A stretch of 64,000 nucleotides of DNA, from NCBI GenBank assembly GCA_050084515.1, contig CM114272.1, forward strand, positions 57,288,001 through 57,352,000, read 5' to 3'. Shown piece by piece: positions 19,401-31,695 of the stretch. The translations under genes were made by a program, and so were the position numbers. The notes beneath the pieces were generated by a model. It saw nothing but the letters and a program-made list of their open reading frames with translations, searched no databases and was not told the DNA's origin. This DNA is from Blasia pusilla. Its lineage: Eukaryota > Marchantiophyta > Marchantiopsida > Blasiales. Every line of letters begins with the position of its first letter. Position 1 is the first letter of the stretch.

Positions 19401-19844
19401 GATGTCAACATGTACCCGGAGAAGGTGGATGATCTCAATCCACTATTTCTGTTTGAGTCTAGAAATGGGGTGAAGAGAAACAGAATGTGTAGGCCAACAG
19501 TGGAGAGAGCAAAGCAAATTGCATCAGCTCGGGAGGCAAAAATGGAGATCATCGCCACAAAAGATGCCTTGAGTGGCAATGGAATAGGAAGGATGTATTG
19601 GGTCAGGAACAACACTGTAAATTCAAGTGTCACAAGGGTGTATGTGGTGCACATCTGTTGCTTTCCCACATGTTCATGTGATGACTTTGTCCAAAGAGAG
19701 ACAAGTGGCAAAAGGTATTTCCCTTATAAGCACATGTACTATATGTTCCTGGTAGTTTTAAGAGAGTCGGAGGTAGGAGTAGAAATCCACCAACCAATTT
19801 TGTCCCTCAAAGAAGTGCGAAGTATTTTAAACAAACCACTTTGA
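16424..19844 (+). pseudogene. MULE-like transposase, copy A
   Basis: Start: ATG at 16424 (MDNYVKLTCGSHL), shared with copy B. Exon one is a single frame to 18412, broken only by TGA at 16544 (CGA in B), TGA at 17225 (GGA in B) and TAG at 18413 (TGG in C). A Cys-rich finger (residues about 220-310: CHRWCRLQR, ALECRSPICPY, HRCPHCQ) precedes the transposase core. The core includes VYDHVEKGLKTIF, EIYGFMADNAQPGW and DAFHWQQSMTRYTK, which resembles the second-Asp and following blocks of MULE transposases. The intron has lost its donor and holds dyads (18435-18655). Exon two runs 18714-19844 with the SWIM finger CSCDDF...YKH, where copy C keeps CKH. A deletion of about 365 bp at 19209 removes part of exon two. 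Similarity to the other copies stops at 20011. Confidence 0.7.
18416..18713 (+). other. MULE copy A intron remnant with dyads
   Basis: The acceptor TCGTTGCAG ends at 18713. Compared with copy C (donor CAGGTGAGT at 54283) the donor region is missing, since GCGGCACCGACGGG joins exon to array directly. Four or five dyads with GGGACC or GGTTCC centres (CGTCGGGGCCCGACGG) are present. Confidence 0.65.
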
Positions 19845-20011
19845 GGATGCAAAATGAGGTTTTAGATTGTACTTTTATTTTTCGTGAACTTTCACTTTGA
19901 GCTTGAACTCTATTCAGCCCGGGGAAAATGATAGATTTTTTCCAGACCTTGGATGGAAAAAGTGATTGGTTCCACACTTATGATTCCACTGATTTTTCAG
20001 TTTTCTAAATT

Positions 20012-21840
20012 ATTCATAAAGGTGGAATATCATTTGGTGGGGGGAATTGAAAAGAGAAAGCTTGATAATACCCTTGGATATTCAACATCCACTTCTTATT
20101 ATGTACCATCAATCTGTACAACCCCCTTATTCTTAGCTTAGATTAATGCTCATGACTTAGACGTCAAAGAAGGCATAGTAATATGACGTAAGTGATTTTT
20201 GGAGCAAAGAATTATTGGGATGATCTCTCTCTCTAATTAATTTCCAATACCCAAGTTCCTCTAAAGCATTGCTCTCGCCTACTCAAGGCATCCACTACCA
20301 CGCTTGATTCCTAACTTGTAAGTGATTTCTATATCAAATCTTCCTAAATACTCTTGCAAAATATTCACAAGTAATGTTATCGGTGTAAAAATTGACGTTT
20401 GGACTATGAAATGTATAAGCATATTTCCCACTTTAGGCAATGAATCACTATACACATTTCCCTCCCATGATCTAGCCAACTTTTCTCCAACTTGGCGGAC
20501 TTATATAATAATGATTCATTTGTTCGATTCAATATCTCTTTGACTCCAAAGTTTGAAGCATGTGTCCAAACTTTCAATGAGAGCTTGAATTTTAAAATTT
20601 ATGGTCTAAATGGTGATGTTTGACCTACTGAAGTCTTTGGTTGCTAATCGTCTTATAAAGTTGTACTCAACACCTTGCATATTTAATCATCGAGCAACCG
20701 AGTAGCTTTGGCAAAGTCTTGGATATAATTTTGATAGAAAGTCACGAATCCTTAAAATGATGGGATCTTGGTCAAGTTCCTTAATTAGTGCTATTCAAAG
20801 TTTCTTGTAATTGGATCACATCTCTCCAAGGTGTCATCATGTGTCCTAAGAAATCCACTTCTTGAACCCCAGCTCGATGTGGCCTCGGCGTTTGTGCCCC
20901 CCTTCTTTTGTATTTGTGATGGGTCCTCCATCACCCTTTTATGCATGCATTTTTTTCTTCTTCAACCATAAAGTGGCACTTTGAAGACTAGCAAAAAACT
21001 TGTTGTTCCTAAAAATCCCAAATTTTTCTTTGAAGAGAACCTTAAATTCTTCCTAGGTCCTCAACCTTCTTTTGTAGCAAGTACATTAGTCAATGTGAAG
21101 GGCATCACTAGGAAGTCATATGATCTTAATCTTGTCCTTATTGCAGTTTTTAGTTCATCCTATTGTATGAGTTGGATGTGGTAATAATCTTGCCTTAGAT
21201 CAATCTTTGAAAAGAACTTGGGGCCTCAAAACTAAGTGCCAAAATTAGATCTAGTCTATCTAAGCTACATAGAAGAAAAATTTCCCCAATTCAAAACTTA
21301 ACTTTAACTCCTTGAATCATCATCTTGATCTTCAATGCTTAGATTAAGATAGTTCCTAAGTGTCCACCCATGTAAATCATAACTTTGAGTTGCTCCATGT
21401 TGATTATTGGCACTCCCAACCTCTCCATCGCCTTGGGGTCTAGAAAGTCTTAGGTTCTTCCTTTATTAATTAACGCCAACATAAGTCTTCCTGAAATCAA
21501 TACTTCCATGAGAAATTGAGTTCATTTGACTTCTTAATTGGCTTCATAAAGCCTCAACTTGTTTCTTAAAGATGCCCGATCAATTACTTAGATATCAAAC
21601 TTGTTAGAACTTCTTACTTTGTCAACGTCTCCTCATTTTACGATTGGATGAGCACGGTACAGAGGTGGTACATCCTTCTTTGCACTTTTCCTTGGGCCTT
21701 GAGGCATGTCCAACTAGAGTGATCTGGATCTTTGCACAAGTAATACTCATTGGTTTTGAGCATGCTCAAGATTTCCTCTCGCTTGAAACTTGGTATTTAT
21801 TGGTGTTTGAACCTTTTGGTTTGAAATGCCCTTGCAATCT
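20012..21840 (-). mobile_element. Degraded Ty3/gypsy-like relic
   Basis: Reverse-strand fragments only. Near 21744-21701 is a gag knuckle remnant (YYLCKDPDHSSWTCLK; first Cys lost, then Cys-x4-His-x4-Cys). Near 20880-20815 is VDFLGHMMTP, matching the FLGH block after the gypsy RT, with RDFLSKLYP-like remains beyond. About 1 kb separates gag from RT, so most of pol is deleted. No open frame survives. 20012-20600 shows nothing recognisable. Confidence 0.4.
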
Positions 21841-22250
21841 TGTCTCTCCGAGAAAACAGAATATGGAAAAATCACTGAAATATGTAATAAATTGTGAAAC
21901 TATAAGGTGACTTAGTCCATCCATACACTCACAATAGAGCTTTGATGGACGTGAACATGGAGAAAACTTTACATACAAGAAGACAGTATTGTTGTGATCC
22001 CTTGACTATTTGACTACCAGAGAAACTGGGATTTTTGGCATATTTTCTTCTATTCTATTAAATAGTTTTTTGGAGTATAACTTTATTAGGATGATCTAAC
22101 CTATCTTAGATGAGGATGCTCCACTATACTCTTGAATCCACCTGTGTCACATTACTATGACTGCCTTGACGTTTTAGTTTGGAACATCAATCTAGGTTTC
22201 TCCTCATATAATGGAGTGCATAATTAAGAATGGATGTTGAATGATCAACA
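21841..22250 (-). repeat. 3' LTR of the copia relic
   Basis: Shares its order of blocks with 24605-24820 and 4525-4889 (GACTTAGTCC, AGAGCTTTGATGG, GACTATTTGACTACC, ATCTAGGTTTCTCCTCAT). On the reverse strand it starts TGTTGATCATTC at 22250, just after a purine-rich GATTTGAGAGCGGA-like tract. The opposite boundary near 21841 is approximate. Confidence 0.55.
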
Positions 22251-22299
22251 TCCGCTCTCAAATAGACTACTATCTTTGATCAAAGCTAAGATCCTTCAA

Positions 22300-24250
22300 A
22301 GATCAATGGATTTGGATCTCCATTTAAGGCTTGGATGAAGATGTCAACACGATTAACCTCTATTGGATAAAAAATGATTTTGTACTTTTATGTGTTTGGT
22401 ACGAGCATGAAACAAAAGGTTATGTGTGATGGAAATCCGAATTTAATTATCATACCATGTTACAATAACACATTTAGGTACTTCTCCTATGTCCACCAAT
22501 ATCCATCTCAACTATACTGCTTCACATGAAGCATAACAAGCCGCCTTGTACTTTTCCTCAATAGAAGAAAGAGTCGTTGTACATTGCTTCTTCATGGTTC
22601 ATGATACGACACTTGATTCTACCAAGAAGCAATAACATGAAACAAATCTTCGAGAATATTAGTTTCCTGCCCATTTTGAGTCATAAAAGCATGTCATATT
22701 TATCCTTGCTCCATAGGTGATGTTGTATTTGATACTGCCTTTGATGTTCTTTCATATACGTTTCATTCATTTCCAATGATTCTCATGAGACTTAGTTGAA
22801 ATCCTTTTCAATATACCAAAAATTAAATTGAGGTTTGATCTTAAGTTACATAGGAATACCAAATTTCTCAATAGTCTTTTGTACATTTTTTATCTACTTG
22901 TTTTGAAATATTATCCATTTAGAGTTTCAATCTACCTCCATTGGCGATATTGGTTTCTTAAACTTGGTCATCCCACATGCCTTCAAGATTTCTCTAGCAT
23001 ACTTTTACTTTTGAGAAGGAAAAATAGAATATGATTGTTGCAAAATATCAAGGCCAGTAAAGTAACGCAAAAGACCTTAATTTAATATTTCAAACTCAGA
23101 TTTCAACATTCCCTCAATTTCTTCTATTTTCTTATTGTGGTCTCATGTGATGATGAAATCATCGACATAAAGGATAATCTACATATACATCCCATCTTAA
23201 CAAAACACATAAAAATTTGCTTCTAAAGAACTCTTAGTTGGCATGGTGAGGCCCATTTCTGTGAAGAATGTATCTATTTGTTGATACACTACCTTGGGTA
23301 TTTGCTTTAGCCCACACAATGCTCAATGAAGTATACATACTTTCACTTTTGATTCACATGTCTCAAAACTTAGTGATTGAGATACATAGACCTCCTCTTT
23401 GAGACTCCTGTTCAAAAATGTAAACTTCACATCATATTGATATATAAGCCAACTTCTTGTTCCCATCACATCTAGAATAATTTTGAATAGTTGTTATCCT
23501 TTCATTGTCAATAGGAACGAAAGTCTCAAAATAATCAAAATCTTGGATTTGTTAGCAATATTGTGCAACTAATCTTATTTTGAGATTATTAATAGACCGT
23601 TCGACTTGTACTTCATCTTTTACATCCACTTGGTACAAATTATCTTCTTGTCATTTGGCTTCTTAACCAAAGTCTGAGTTTGATTCCTTTGAATAGCATC
23701 CATCTCCATTTGCATGGCCTCTTTTCATTGAGAATCAGCGAGAGCCTCATCCAAGCATGTTGATTTTTCCATGTTCAAAACCTCTATTATTAAGGCCATG
23801 TTGATTAGATGTGGAAGATCCATTCTTCTCCTCTAGTCTCTTAGATCTCCTTGCATATGCAACTCCTTCATCAATTTCTAGTGGATCCTTACCATCCAAG
23901 AGCTACTTTATTCACTTAGGGTATAATGTTGGCATTGGAAGAGCAACTTCTCTTTCTACTCATCACCAAATTCTTCTTCGTAGTGCTCTAGTGTAAAAAT
24001 TGAAGATATGATATGGTGGGTTATCTCTCCGCTTGAAGATAGTGTGGATAAACCACTAAAGTCTTCCATTTGACCAAGCTTTTCCGAAAACATCTTATTA
24101 CGACACAAGAGAATCTTTTTTTCTTGAAGACACCACAAGAAATAAAATTTAGACTCATCACTACATCTCATAAAGATGCATTGTATACTCTTGGAATCAA
24201 ACTCTCTAATTGATATTGAAGATTGAGTTATAGTCAAGCTCATCGGACAT
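22300..24250 (-). pseudogene. Ty1/copia pol relic (integrase end, RT, RNase H)
   Basis: Reverse-strand landmarks in order: near 24190-24100, EFDSKSIQCIFMRCSDESK, the end-of-integrase block (KLDSKSIKCIFLGYS in the family); near 23735-23620, MQMEMDAIQRNQTQTLV and ICTKWM, the start of copia RT; near 23190-23100, ILYVDDFIIT with KIEEIEGMLKSEFE, the catalytic YVDD block; near 22600-22500, TTTLSSIEEKYKAACYAS, the RNase H block (ALSSTEAEYRA). Stops and frameshifts are frequent. The full order and LTRs identify one element of about 2.9 kb, deleted for gag. Confidence 0.65.
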
Positions 24251-24593
24251 CCAAACTGTTACATTTGGAACTTACACCAAGTAGGAAAGGTTAATCTTAG
24301 TTAGTCACTTAAGCTCGATTATCTTAACTAGGGTTAGTTAATCATCATTAGTCTAACTCAAGACTATGGTTAGGGTTGCTTGTACATACCCTATATTGAG
24401 AAGGGGACCAAAATTGCAAAAATTTATTCTCCATGGTGGTGTCTACAAGTTCGAAAGTGGATAGTTGGACCCATCTAACTTCCCTTCATCCAATAGAGGA
24501 GAACAAGCACGAAGTAACAAAGAAGTAGCCATCTTTCAAGAATTTTTGCATACACAATGGATCGTCAAATACAAAATTGTGCAAACTCTATCA

Positions 24594-24604
24594 CTCTAAT
24601 ACCA
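24594..24604 (-). other. Primer binding site of the copia relic
   Basis: The reverse strand reads TGGTATTAGAG, one base from TGGTATCAGAG, the usual plant copia site complementary to initiator tRNA-Met. It directly follows the LTR end (CTCACA). Confidence 0.65.
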
Positions 24605-24820
24605 TGTGAGAAAAAAAAAGTGAAAAAATCACAAAAATATATAGAAGATCTTTAAAATACAAAGTGGCTTAGTCCCTTTGTACGATCACAATAGAGCTTT
24701 GATAGAAATTTAATATGGATAAAGCTTGACTTATGAGAATACGCTACCACTATGATCCCTCGACTATTTGACTATCTGGGAAACTAGGGTCTTTTTACAT
24801 GCTTTCTTCTATTATATTAA
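24605..24820 (-). repeat. 5' LTR of the copia relic, truncated
   Basis: Begins TGTGAGAAAA on the plus strand next to the primer site and follows 21841-22060 block by block. Similarity ends near 24820 after TTCTTCTATTATATTAAAA, so the outer half is lost. Confidence 0.6.
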
Positions 24821-27660
24821 AATTATCATGCATTAGGATGTCCCACACCCTCATACAAGATAATTAAGGAGGGCCTACCAAAAAGATGAAATAGCCCAAT
24901 GTTAGTTAGAGGCTCTAAAGAAGGGATCAAGTGCAAGGCACATTACACTAGAAAATAGTATCGTGAAATGGAAGCAATGGAGGATCTCTGTTCCTAAGAG
25001 TTTGAGGATTAGGTTTCTTAAGATTCCTTACAATGCATCTTAGATAAGTCATCTACGTCATATGCAACCTTGGAGATTCTCAAGAAGTATTCCTATTGAT
25101 CACCGCAAGACAAAGAATATCGTCAAGTAAGTCCAATTATGTTTGGTTTTCTGATAAATCGAATCGATTATAGTAAGACATCATGACTTCCTCAACTCTT
25201 TCTGATCCTAAGTGGTCCATAGGAAAGTATTGTTTTGGATTTCATGGTCAGTTGACGTGAGGAAAATGGATTCAATATGATCATGGTAGTCATAGGTTGA
25301 TTTTCTAAGATGGAAGGTTTCCTTCCGACCTAGAACACGATTATAGCATTCAAGTTTGCGCATCTTTTCTTGGATAATTTCATTTAAGACGTCGGAGCTT
25401 ACCTGGTGAGCCAATATCTTGTCGGAATACCAAAAATCTCTAAGTTTTGGATATATTCATTTTTAATTATTTATATATTTTATTTTATAATTATTTATTT
25501 GTATTATTAATTTTAATATCACTCAAATAAAAACAATCAAGTAGAACGTGTGAACTTAGAGCTTGAGGAGTGTATGGGAAACTATGTTTCAATGGATCAA
25601 ACAGATTAGGTGACTCATTTGTCCATGGTAGAGTTTATGTCTAATAACTTTGCACATTCGGAAATATGATACACTTCATTTCTATTGGTGAGTGGTTTGT
25701 CATGACCATACGAATTATATCATAGAGTATGGTGTGCTAGTAGAGGCCATACCTTATGTAGGGCCGTAGTCTCTAGGTACAGATGCGGTTTCATACATAG
25801 GGTTGGGGGTTACTCAATTGAGGGTGACTTTTCCAGTAGGGCCCGCTCTTAGGTTGGACGATATAATGTGGAGTGCACTCAAAGAACAATTAGTTCTTTG
25901 AGTTGAGCCTGTTGCGTTGGGAGTTAGCCTTGGTAGTGAGTAGAGCTCTTGGCTATGATGGTTCCCGCAAGCTTCGACCTAGATTCTCCCATCGTGGAGT
26001 GGGTTTGGCTCGATTGTATATGATTCTATACATGTTTTATGACAGTAGGTCTTTCAGGGATTTCACTCAAAGAACTAGAGTAGATTGATGGTAGCTTCGA
26101 TTGTGGATCAGTAGGATCTGGTTAGGGCTGATTGTATACTCAGCCGTGGATGTTTATGGATTGTGGCCTATGTTGGAGGTGTGAATCTGGTCCGTGGTTA
26201 GTCTAAAAAGAAGCGCCTTGCTGAGAGCTTTCCAACGCACTTTAGATTGCCGGATTTTGTTAAGGGAGTTGGAAGTTATCAAGGATTGAAGATTCGGGTT
26301 CGTATTCAACGGTTTTCTGATATGGAGAGCTTGGAGTGCGGAAGCTCTGTTGAAGTTCATCCAGATTGGGTGAGAGGTTCCCGTTGCTACTTGTATTGTG
26401 ATCTCATGTGAAGCTATCTACTTGAGTGTGTGGAGCGTTGCGGATTTCTGTGTGCATGAATCTATGGGCAGAAGCGCTGTCGGATTTGCGATTCTTGAGG
26501 TGTATGGACATCAAGTTTGTCTGATTTTTAGCTCGGAGTACAGAGCTTGGTTGTAGCTGATTTTTTGTGGAGAGATAGCTATGGTGGCTAATTGAATTTT
26601 GGCTGAAACAGATTCAATTTTGGTTGAGGATTTGTGGAGTAATTGCTGATCGAAATTTTCCGGACTAGCTCAAGGTCTGGCTATGGTGGACAGCAGATCG
26701 GAGGGGCTGGTTGGTTGGTGATTCGTCCGATGTTGGAGACACCTATCCCATTGGGGGCGCCCTGGTTGGACCTCTCTCCATAGCGAAGCATGGCGAAGCG
26801 TGGGGAAGCGTGGCGAACAGGGCATGTCTCAAGCATTTCTCGACGTTTCGAGGCTTCGAGGCTTTGAGGCAACTTGTGGTAGCTCGGGGCGAGTGGGCGG
26901 GAGAGGCGGAGTAAGGAGCAAGGAGCAAGCATGCTTTCTTGGGCGTGAGGCAGTTTTTGCAAGATTTGTGAGTTGAGTGTTGCATAACTGGTCACCCATC
27001 TTTGGGCTATTCTGTCTCGAAGACGCTTAACTATTGAGTTCTTAACTATGCCAGTGTACACACTGGTGTAGCTCATTTGGTGTAGTTCGAAGATGTGTTA
27101 GGCACTTTATGCATCTCAGGTTTTTGGTTGATGGGACTCTAACGCATAGTATGGTGTAGCCTCTCCATGCAGGTGATATTTTCAGGTGCTACGAGTCCGA
27201 CTAGCACGTCATCGACCCGCGGCGGAGTAGCTATTGCGTTAGAATTGTGTGGTGGGTTCTGTGGATTCCAGGGGCGCCACGTTTGGTGGATTATGTTACC
27301 TTGATTTCCATTTGCGAGTGGAGGGTTGTCGTTGGACTTCCTGTGTTTGGATCCCCTCCATCGTTGCTTCTTGCTTGCGCACCCATTGTTAGGGTTGACG
27401 TTGATTTCCAGAGTAGTTTTACTCATGTGTGCTACCGATAGTGAGGCTGGAGTGATGACCTGTAGACCGTGGGAGGCTTCTTGTGGTGATGACAGGTTAG
27501 GTTGCCAACACCCATAGCTAGTAGAGCTAGAATAGTATAGTGACATCGACGTCACTTGGTTACTTAGTGGTGGTGATTTGGTGGTGGTGCGGCATCGGCA
27601 TTGGTCATCACGAAGCTGTCTGGTGGTCTGGTTGGGGACCATGGTGCAGAGAGTGGTGGT
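24821..27660. other. No supported gene; possible 5' LTR/leader of the downstream gypsy element
   Basis: AT-rich to 25.5 kb, then more GC-rich. Open frames are short and show no family match. The gypsy gag starts just downstream, so an LTR and leader are expected within this interval. I found no copy of the sequence after the element's 3' end (34611 onward) and no convincing primer site, so the boundary stays open. A short GCGAAGC/GTGGCGAA iteration lies at 26790-26825. Confidence 0.4.
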
Positions 27661-27675
27661 TTTACATAGAGTAGA

Positions 27676-29159
27676 TTGAGGTATCGGCTACCTTTTCCAC
27701 TTCCGACGGTTGATGAAGAGGAGGACGAGGGTGTTCCAAAAACCGAGTCTTCTACGTTGTTATCGAGTGTTGCAGCTCCATTGATTTGGGACTTGGACAG
27801 GATATATGGGGCCATGAAGGGCCCACGACAATACTCAGGTGCAGTGGGCACCATTGAGTTTGAGGACTTCATTCAAGAGTTTGATACGTGGTGTGATATG
27901 CAGATGTTGTGGAATGCCACGTTGTTTACACCCTTCTTGGCTTGGAAGGGGTTGTTTCAGCACTTGGAGGGACCACCCATGGATGATTACCATGAGTTTA
28001 GGAAGGACCATGTTGCTGAGATTGAGGCGTGGAGACAATATTGGTCTCTAGGCTATGTGTCTATCACCCATGGTGGTATTCGTAGTAGTGCTCCTACTAT
28101 GCCAGCCAGCCCGACGTTGAGTGGTATGAGTATGAGCCGGAGTGGGGGTACCAGTGGAGGTACCCATAGAGGTACCAGTGGAGGGACTAGTGGAGATACT
28201 AGTGCCCCACCATCCTTCAGCCCAGTTGTAGATTTCTTCAAGAGGTTGAAGAAGAACTATCAAGGAGTGAAGACAGAGAAGTTGAGGAGTTTTCAGGAAT
28301 TTGAGCGAAAGACTGGTGAGAGTCTTTGTGAGGCATACACTCGTATGCGACGCTTGATTTCAGTTACCCAGGGTGTGACTGAGGCTCAGGTAGTCCAATT
28401 TTGGTATGGGATCTTGGATAGAGAGTTGCGCCGCAGGATACGCAATGCTACTCTTATGAGTGATGATTCACCCACATTGACTCATGTGTTTGCTCTATCT
28501 CAGAAGATTGAGCTTAACATGGTGAAGGAGAGAGTGGTGACATCCGCATTCAGTAGGGATACAACTACTACTTCTCGTGTTCAGCAGCCCACCTCACAGT
28601 CTTGTAGTAGTGGTGGTGGTAATAGTAGTGGTGGTGGTAATAGTAGTGGGAGTCGTGGGGGTACACACGACCTCTGTCAGGTCCTAGAGGGACACTTGCG
28701 GAGAGATCATTGCCTTCATTTGCTGCCCGGCAGCAAGGACAATCATGTTGGACATGTGGAGGTGATCATGTTAGGAGGTTTTGTCCCTAAGAGGATGGGA
28801 GATAGACTTTGGAGGATGGGCCTTAGTCGGCCCCAACTCAGTGTGATCATTGCGGGAGACCAGGTCATCCTCGAGAGCATTGCTTCGATCTTCATCCAGA
28901 GTTGAGATCAGGCCGCGGTCGTGGTGGAGTAGCTCTGAGAGGCCGAGGTGGTAGGGCTGGTAGAGGTGGAACAGTGGTTGGAGAGCCTACGATGGCTACC
29001 CCTAACACTACGACCGAGTCAGCTATGGCTGCCAAGATTGAGCAATTGGAGCAGAAGTTGGCTACTATGGTTGGTATCCATCATAGAGCAGGTTCGAGAG
29101 CAGGGGCTTCCACCTCTTATGGAGGGGATGATCTCTCTTATATGGCGAGTGCAACTTAG
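27676..29159 (+). pseudogene. gag of the DNMT-carrying Ty3/gypsy element
   Basis: Frame one is open 27676-28905; the first ATG that fits is 27814 (MKGPRQYSG). The gag core includes FEDFIQEFDTWCDMQ, FLAWKGLFQHLEGPP and later VDFFKRLKKNYQGVKTEKL with FEFERKTGESLCEAY-like spacing. Low-complexity Gly/Thr/Ser stretches lie at residues 150-175 and 310-328. A frameshift near 28660 moves the rest to frame three, where two CCHC knuckles follow: CWTCGGDHVRRFC (28746) and CDHCGRPGHPREHC (28842). A Gly/Arg-rich tail (GRGRGG, RGRGGRAGRGG) ends near 29159. Nucleocapsid-type RNA/DNA binding is expected from the knuckles. Confidence 0.7.
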
Positions 29160-29689
29160 GTTGAGGCATCAGCTGCAGTTACGAGAGGAGCCACTCAAGC
29201 ATCAGAGCCACGTGGTGCTACTGTGGAGTTGGACCCACAGAGGGGTGAGGCTGGGAGGCAGGCTAGGCTTCCCCAGTCATTCTTGTTGTCTGAGATGCTT
29301 AGGACTCCATCCATGGTTCCTACGCAGCCTATTGAGCCTACAGTGGGGACTGAGGCATCTACATTGCGTGTAGTAGACACGGATGCAGCATCCAGTGCAG
29401 TATTGCGGATGGCAACTTCAGTGTTAGGATCCCCATTGTTTCGGCCACGGAGCTGATGGCTTTAGGAGTTGACTTAGCTCCTGTATTTCAGCTAGCAGCC
29501 ACGTTGTGTGAACATGGGGGCTTTACTCCTACACGTGCTGAGGTGTATGAGGGTGTTGCGGTGGAGCAAACCTCTATGTGAGGTGTAGCATTTAGTACCA
29601 GTGCTACTTGGCAGGCAGCAGCGGTAAAGATGGATGCATGACCAGCCTGGCCAGCCATTGATCGTGAGAGGCTTACACCTGATGTATGT

Positions 29690-30052
29690 ATGTTGGACAA
29701 CCGAAGTGGGATATTCCGATTGGTGAGTCCTACAAGACATGTGTATAGACCAGATAGAGTCTTGTTAGACTCTAGTGCCCAACCTTTGATGTTGGGAAAG
29801 GCGGCATGTATTGGTTTGGGTATTCGGAGGTCAGAGCTTGAGCCTTGCCCATTCCAGATTCAAACATCACTTGGAGGAGCCAATGATAGGTCTCAATTCA
29901 TGGCACAGGAGAAGTTGTATGTACAGTTGAGACCAGATCATGTGACTGATAGCTCTCGGTTGGGAGTACTTGTAGTGGTCACATCAGCCGAGTCGTATGA
30001 TGTACTAGTTGGAGGAGCAGTATTGTACCCAATGGGTTTTCAGATGGACTAA
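29690..30052 (+). pseudogene. Retropepsin-like aspartic protease of the DNMT-carrying element
   Basis: VLLDSSAQPLMLGKA (about residues 24-38) fits the retropepsin active-site block, with DSS where the family has D(S/T)G. RSELEPCPFQIQTS and RLGVLVVVTSAESYDVLVG follow, with the hydrophobic-hydrophobic-Gly flap and second-strand pattern. The Gly-to-Ser change would probably inactivate it. The linker 29160-29690 holds broken gag-pol frames without further domains. A short intervening tract to 30160 carries stops before the methyltransferase. Confidence 0.55.
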
Positions 30053-30162
30053 TGGACTGAGACAGCGTCTTATAGACCTGGTTGGCAGTCTAGGATGGAC
30101 GTATGAGCCAGGTTCCTGTGAGATTTATTTATAGGGTTTGACCAGGAGGGTCTTCCCCAACG

Positions 30163-31581
30163 GTGTTAGCATCTATGGCTGGTTTTTGTGGAGTAGTCAC
30201 TTGGCTAGGAGACTTTTTGGAGGGTAACCTTTCTGCTATGGATTCTCTTGTGCATGAGGAGGTAGAGGAGGTCCCTAGTTTTGCAGTAGTGGTATCCTCA
30301 TCGTTGGATGTGCCACTTTGGAGTTCAGGTGGTGCACTATGGCAGGAGGCTGATTGCCTAGTGCAGGAGGCTTGGTGTGAGGCTATTATACCTCATGAGC
30401 AAGAGGAGGCCCCACGGCGGACTCCTACTTCTGGTCTAGTTGGGTTATCCCCTTTGGATACTACACCCATTGTATGGCAGTATCCGCCGGAGGGCATTTG
30501 TGTGTTAGATCTCTTTGGTGGGATTAGCAATGGTTTGGTTGCAATGTTGCAGGCCGGTATTCCTATGCGGAGATACGTGTATGTGGAGCAAGATGAGACG
30601 ACCCAGAGAGTCTCATCCCGACATATTGGTCAGTTGATGCGGAGATATCGTGAGTTGTTGCCGCCATCAACTATTCGTGGGTACCAGCGTGCTTTGCCGT
30701 CACACATTGCATTGTTGGGGGTGCAGGACCTTGAGAGGGTTGGTCCTGTGGATTTGGTGATTGCTGGATGGCCATGTCTGGATCATACATGTGCTGGTCG
30801 TGGTGAGGGATTACACGACCCTAGGTCTCGATTATTTTGGGAGATGTTACGGGTGTTACGACATCTTCAGGTTCATCAGGCACGTGCTCCAGCTTATATT
30901 CTGGAGAATGTTCCATTGTTGGATGACACTCGGACCCGGATGATGGCAAGTGTTCATGAGGTGCGGTCTTGGATTGGACCAACTATGTTGTTGGATGCAG
31001 CGCGAGTTGGCTCGCGTGCACATCGTCCATCCTTGTGGTGGACAAACTTGTTGCCTAGGGAGGTTCTACATCAAGCATATGATGCAGTGCAACGGGATCC
31101 TTGCCTTACAGTGGATAGTATCTTGGATACTGGGCGACTTTCTCAGATGGTGAGGGTAATTGATCGGTCACCCATGGTAGTGGTGAACCGTGTGGGCTAG
31201 CCTAGGATGGCACTACCCACATTTGTGAGTTTTCCCTCGTCACATGCCTACAGAGAAGGTGGTCTCGAGCTTATATGGGATTCTCATGTGCGACAGTTGG
31301 TGGAGCCTAACGCTGATGAGAGAGAGCGTGCGATGGGATTTGCTACTGGTGTGACAGCGATTGCTTCCATTTCTGAGGCTTCACGACATCATGTGTTGGG
31401 TCACGCCATGGAACTGAATTGTTTGACCTGGATTTTGAGTCTTGGTATGGCCGAGCAGCGTCGACTTCGGACTATGTCTGTGGGTCTTCCACCCCTTTTG
31501 ATGAGCTCGATGGCTATCGAGACGGTAGAGGCATCGGCTGGGGGCGAGGAGAGTAGTATTTTGCATCCTTGGAGTAAATAG
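30163..31581 (+). pseudogene. DNMT3-like cytosine-C5 DNA methyltransferase within Ty3/gypsy pol
   Basis: The ORF counts from GTG at 30163 (ATG at 30175). Residues: motif I VLDLFGGISNG at 114-124; motif II-like VYVEQDE at 139-145; motif IV DLVIAGWPC with catalytic Cys205 (codon 30775-30777), followed by GRGEGLHDPRSRLFWEMLR; motif VI AYILENVP at 244-251; motif VIII RVGSRAHRPSLWWTNL, closest in style to the AAHRARYFWGNL of DNMT3. A TAG at 31198-31200 interrupts it. The same frame resumes and supplies ERERAMGF and VLGHAMELNCLTWI, the motif X end. All core motifs are therefore present with one stop. The reaction expected of the family is transfer of methyl from AdoMet to DNA cytosine C5. It lies between protease and RT. 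Confidence 0.8.
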
Positions 31582-31695
31582 GATGTAATGGTTGGGCATG
31601 TGGAGTTGGTTGCTCATGCTGGTAGAGGAGTTATTTGCTCAGATGATGGTGTAGTTAAGGGTGTATTATCTGGTGAGGGGGTTGCGTAGCAGCCA

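Noticed and set aside
25440-27560. 5' LTR of the DNMT-carrying gypsy element
   Set aside because: Expected here, but I found no match to the sequence after the candidate polypurine tract (34611 onward) and no clear primer site, so no LTR was annotated.
28053-28263. Thr/Pro-rich reverse frame opposite gag
   Set aside because: A shadow of the Gly/Thr/Ser repeat codons in gag.
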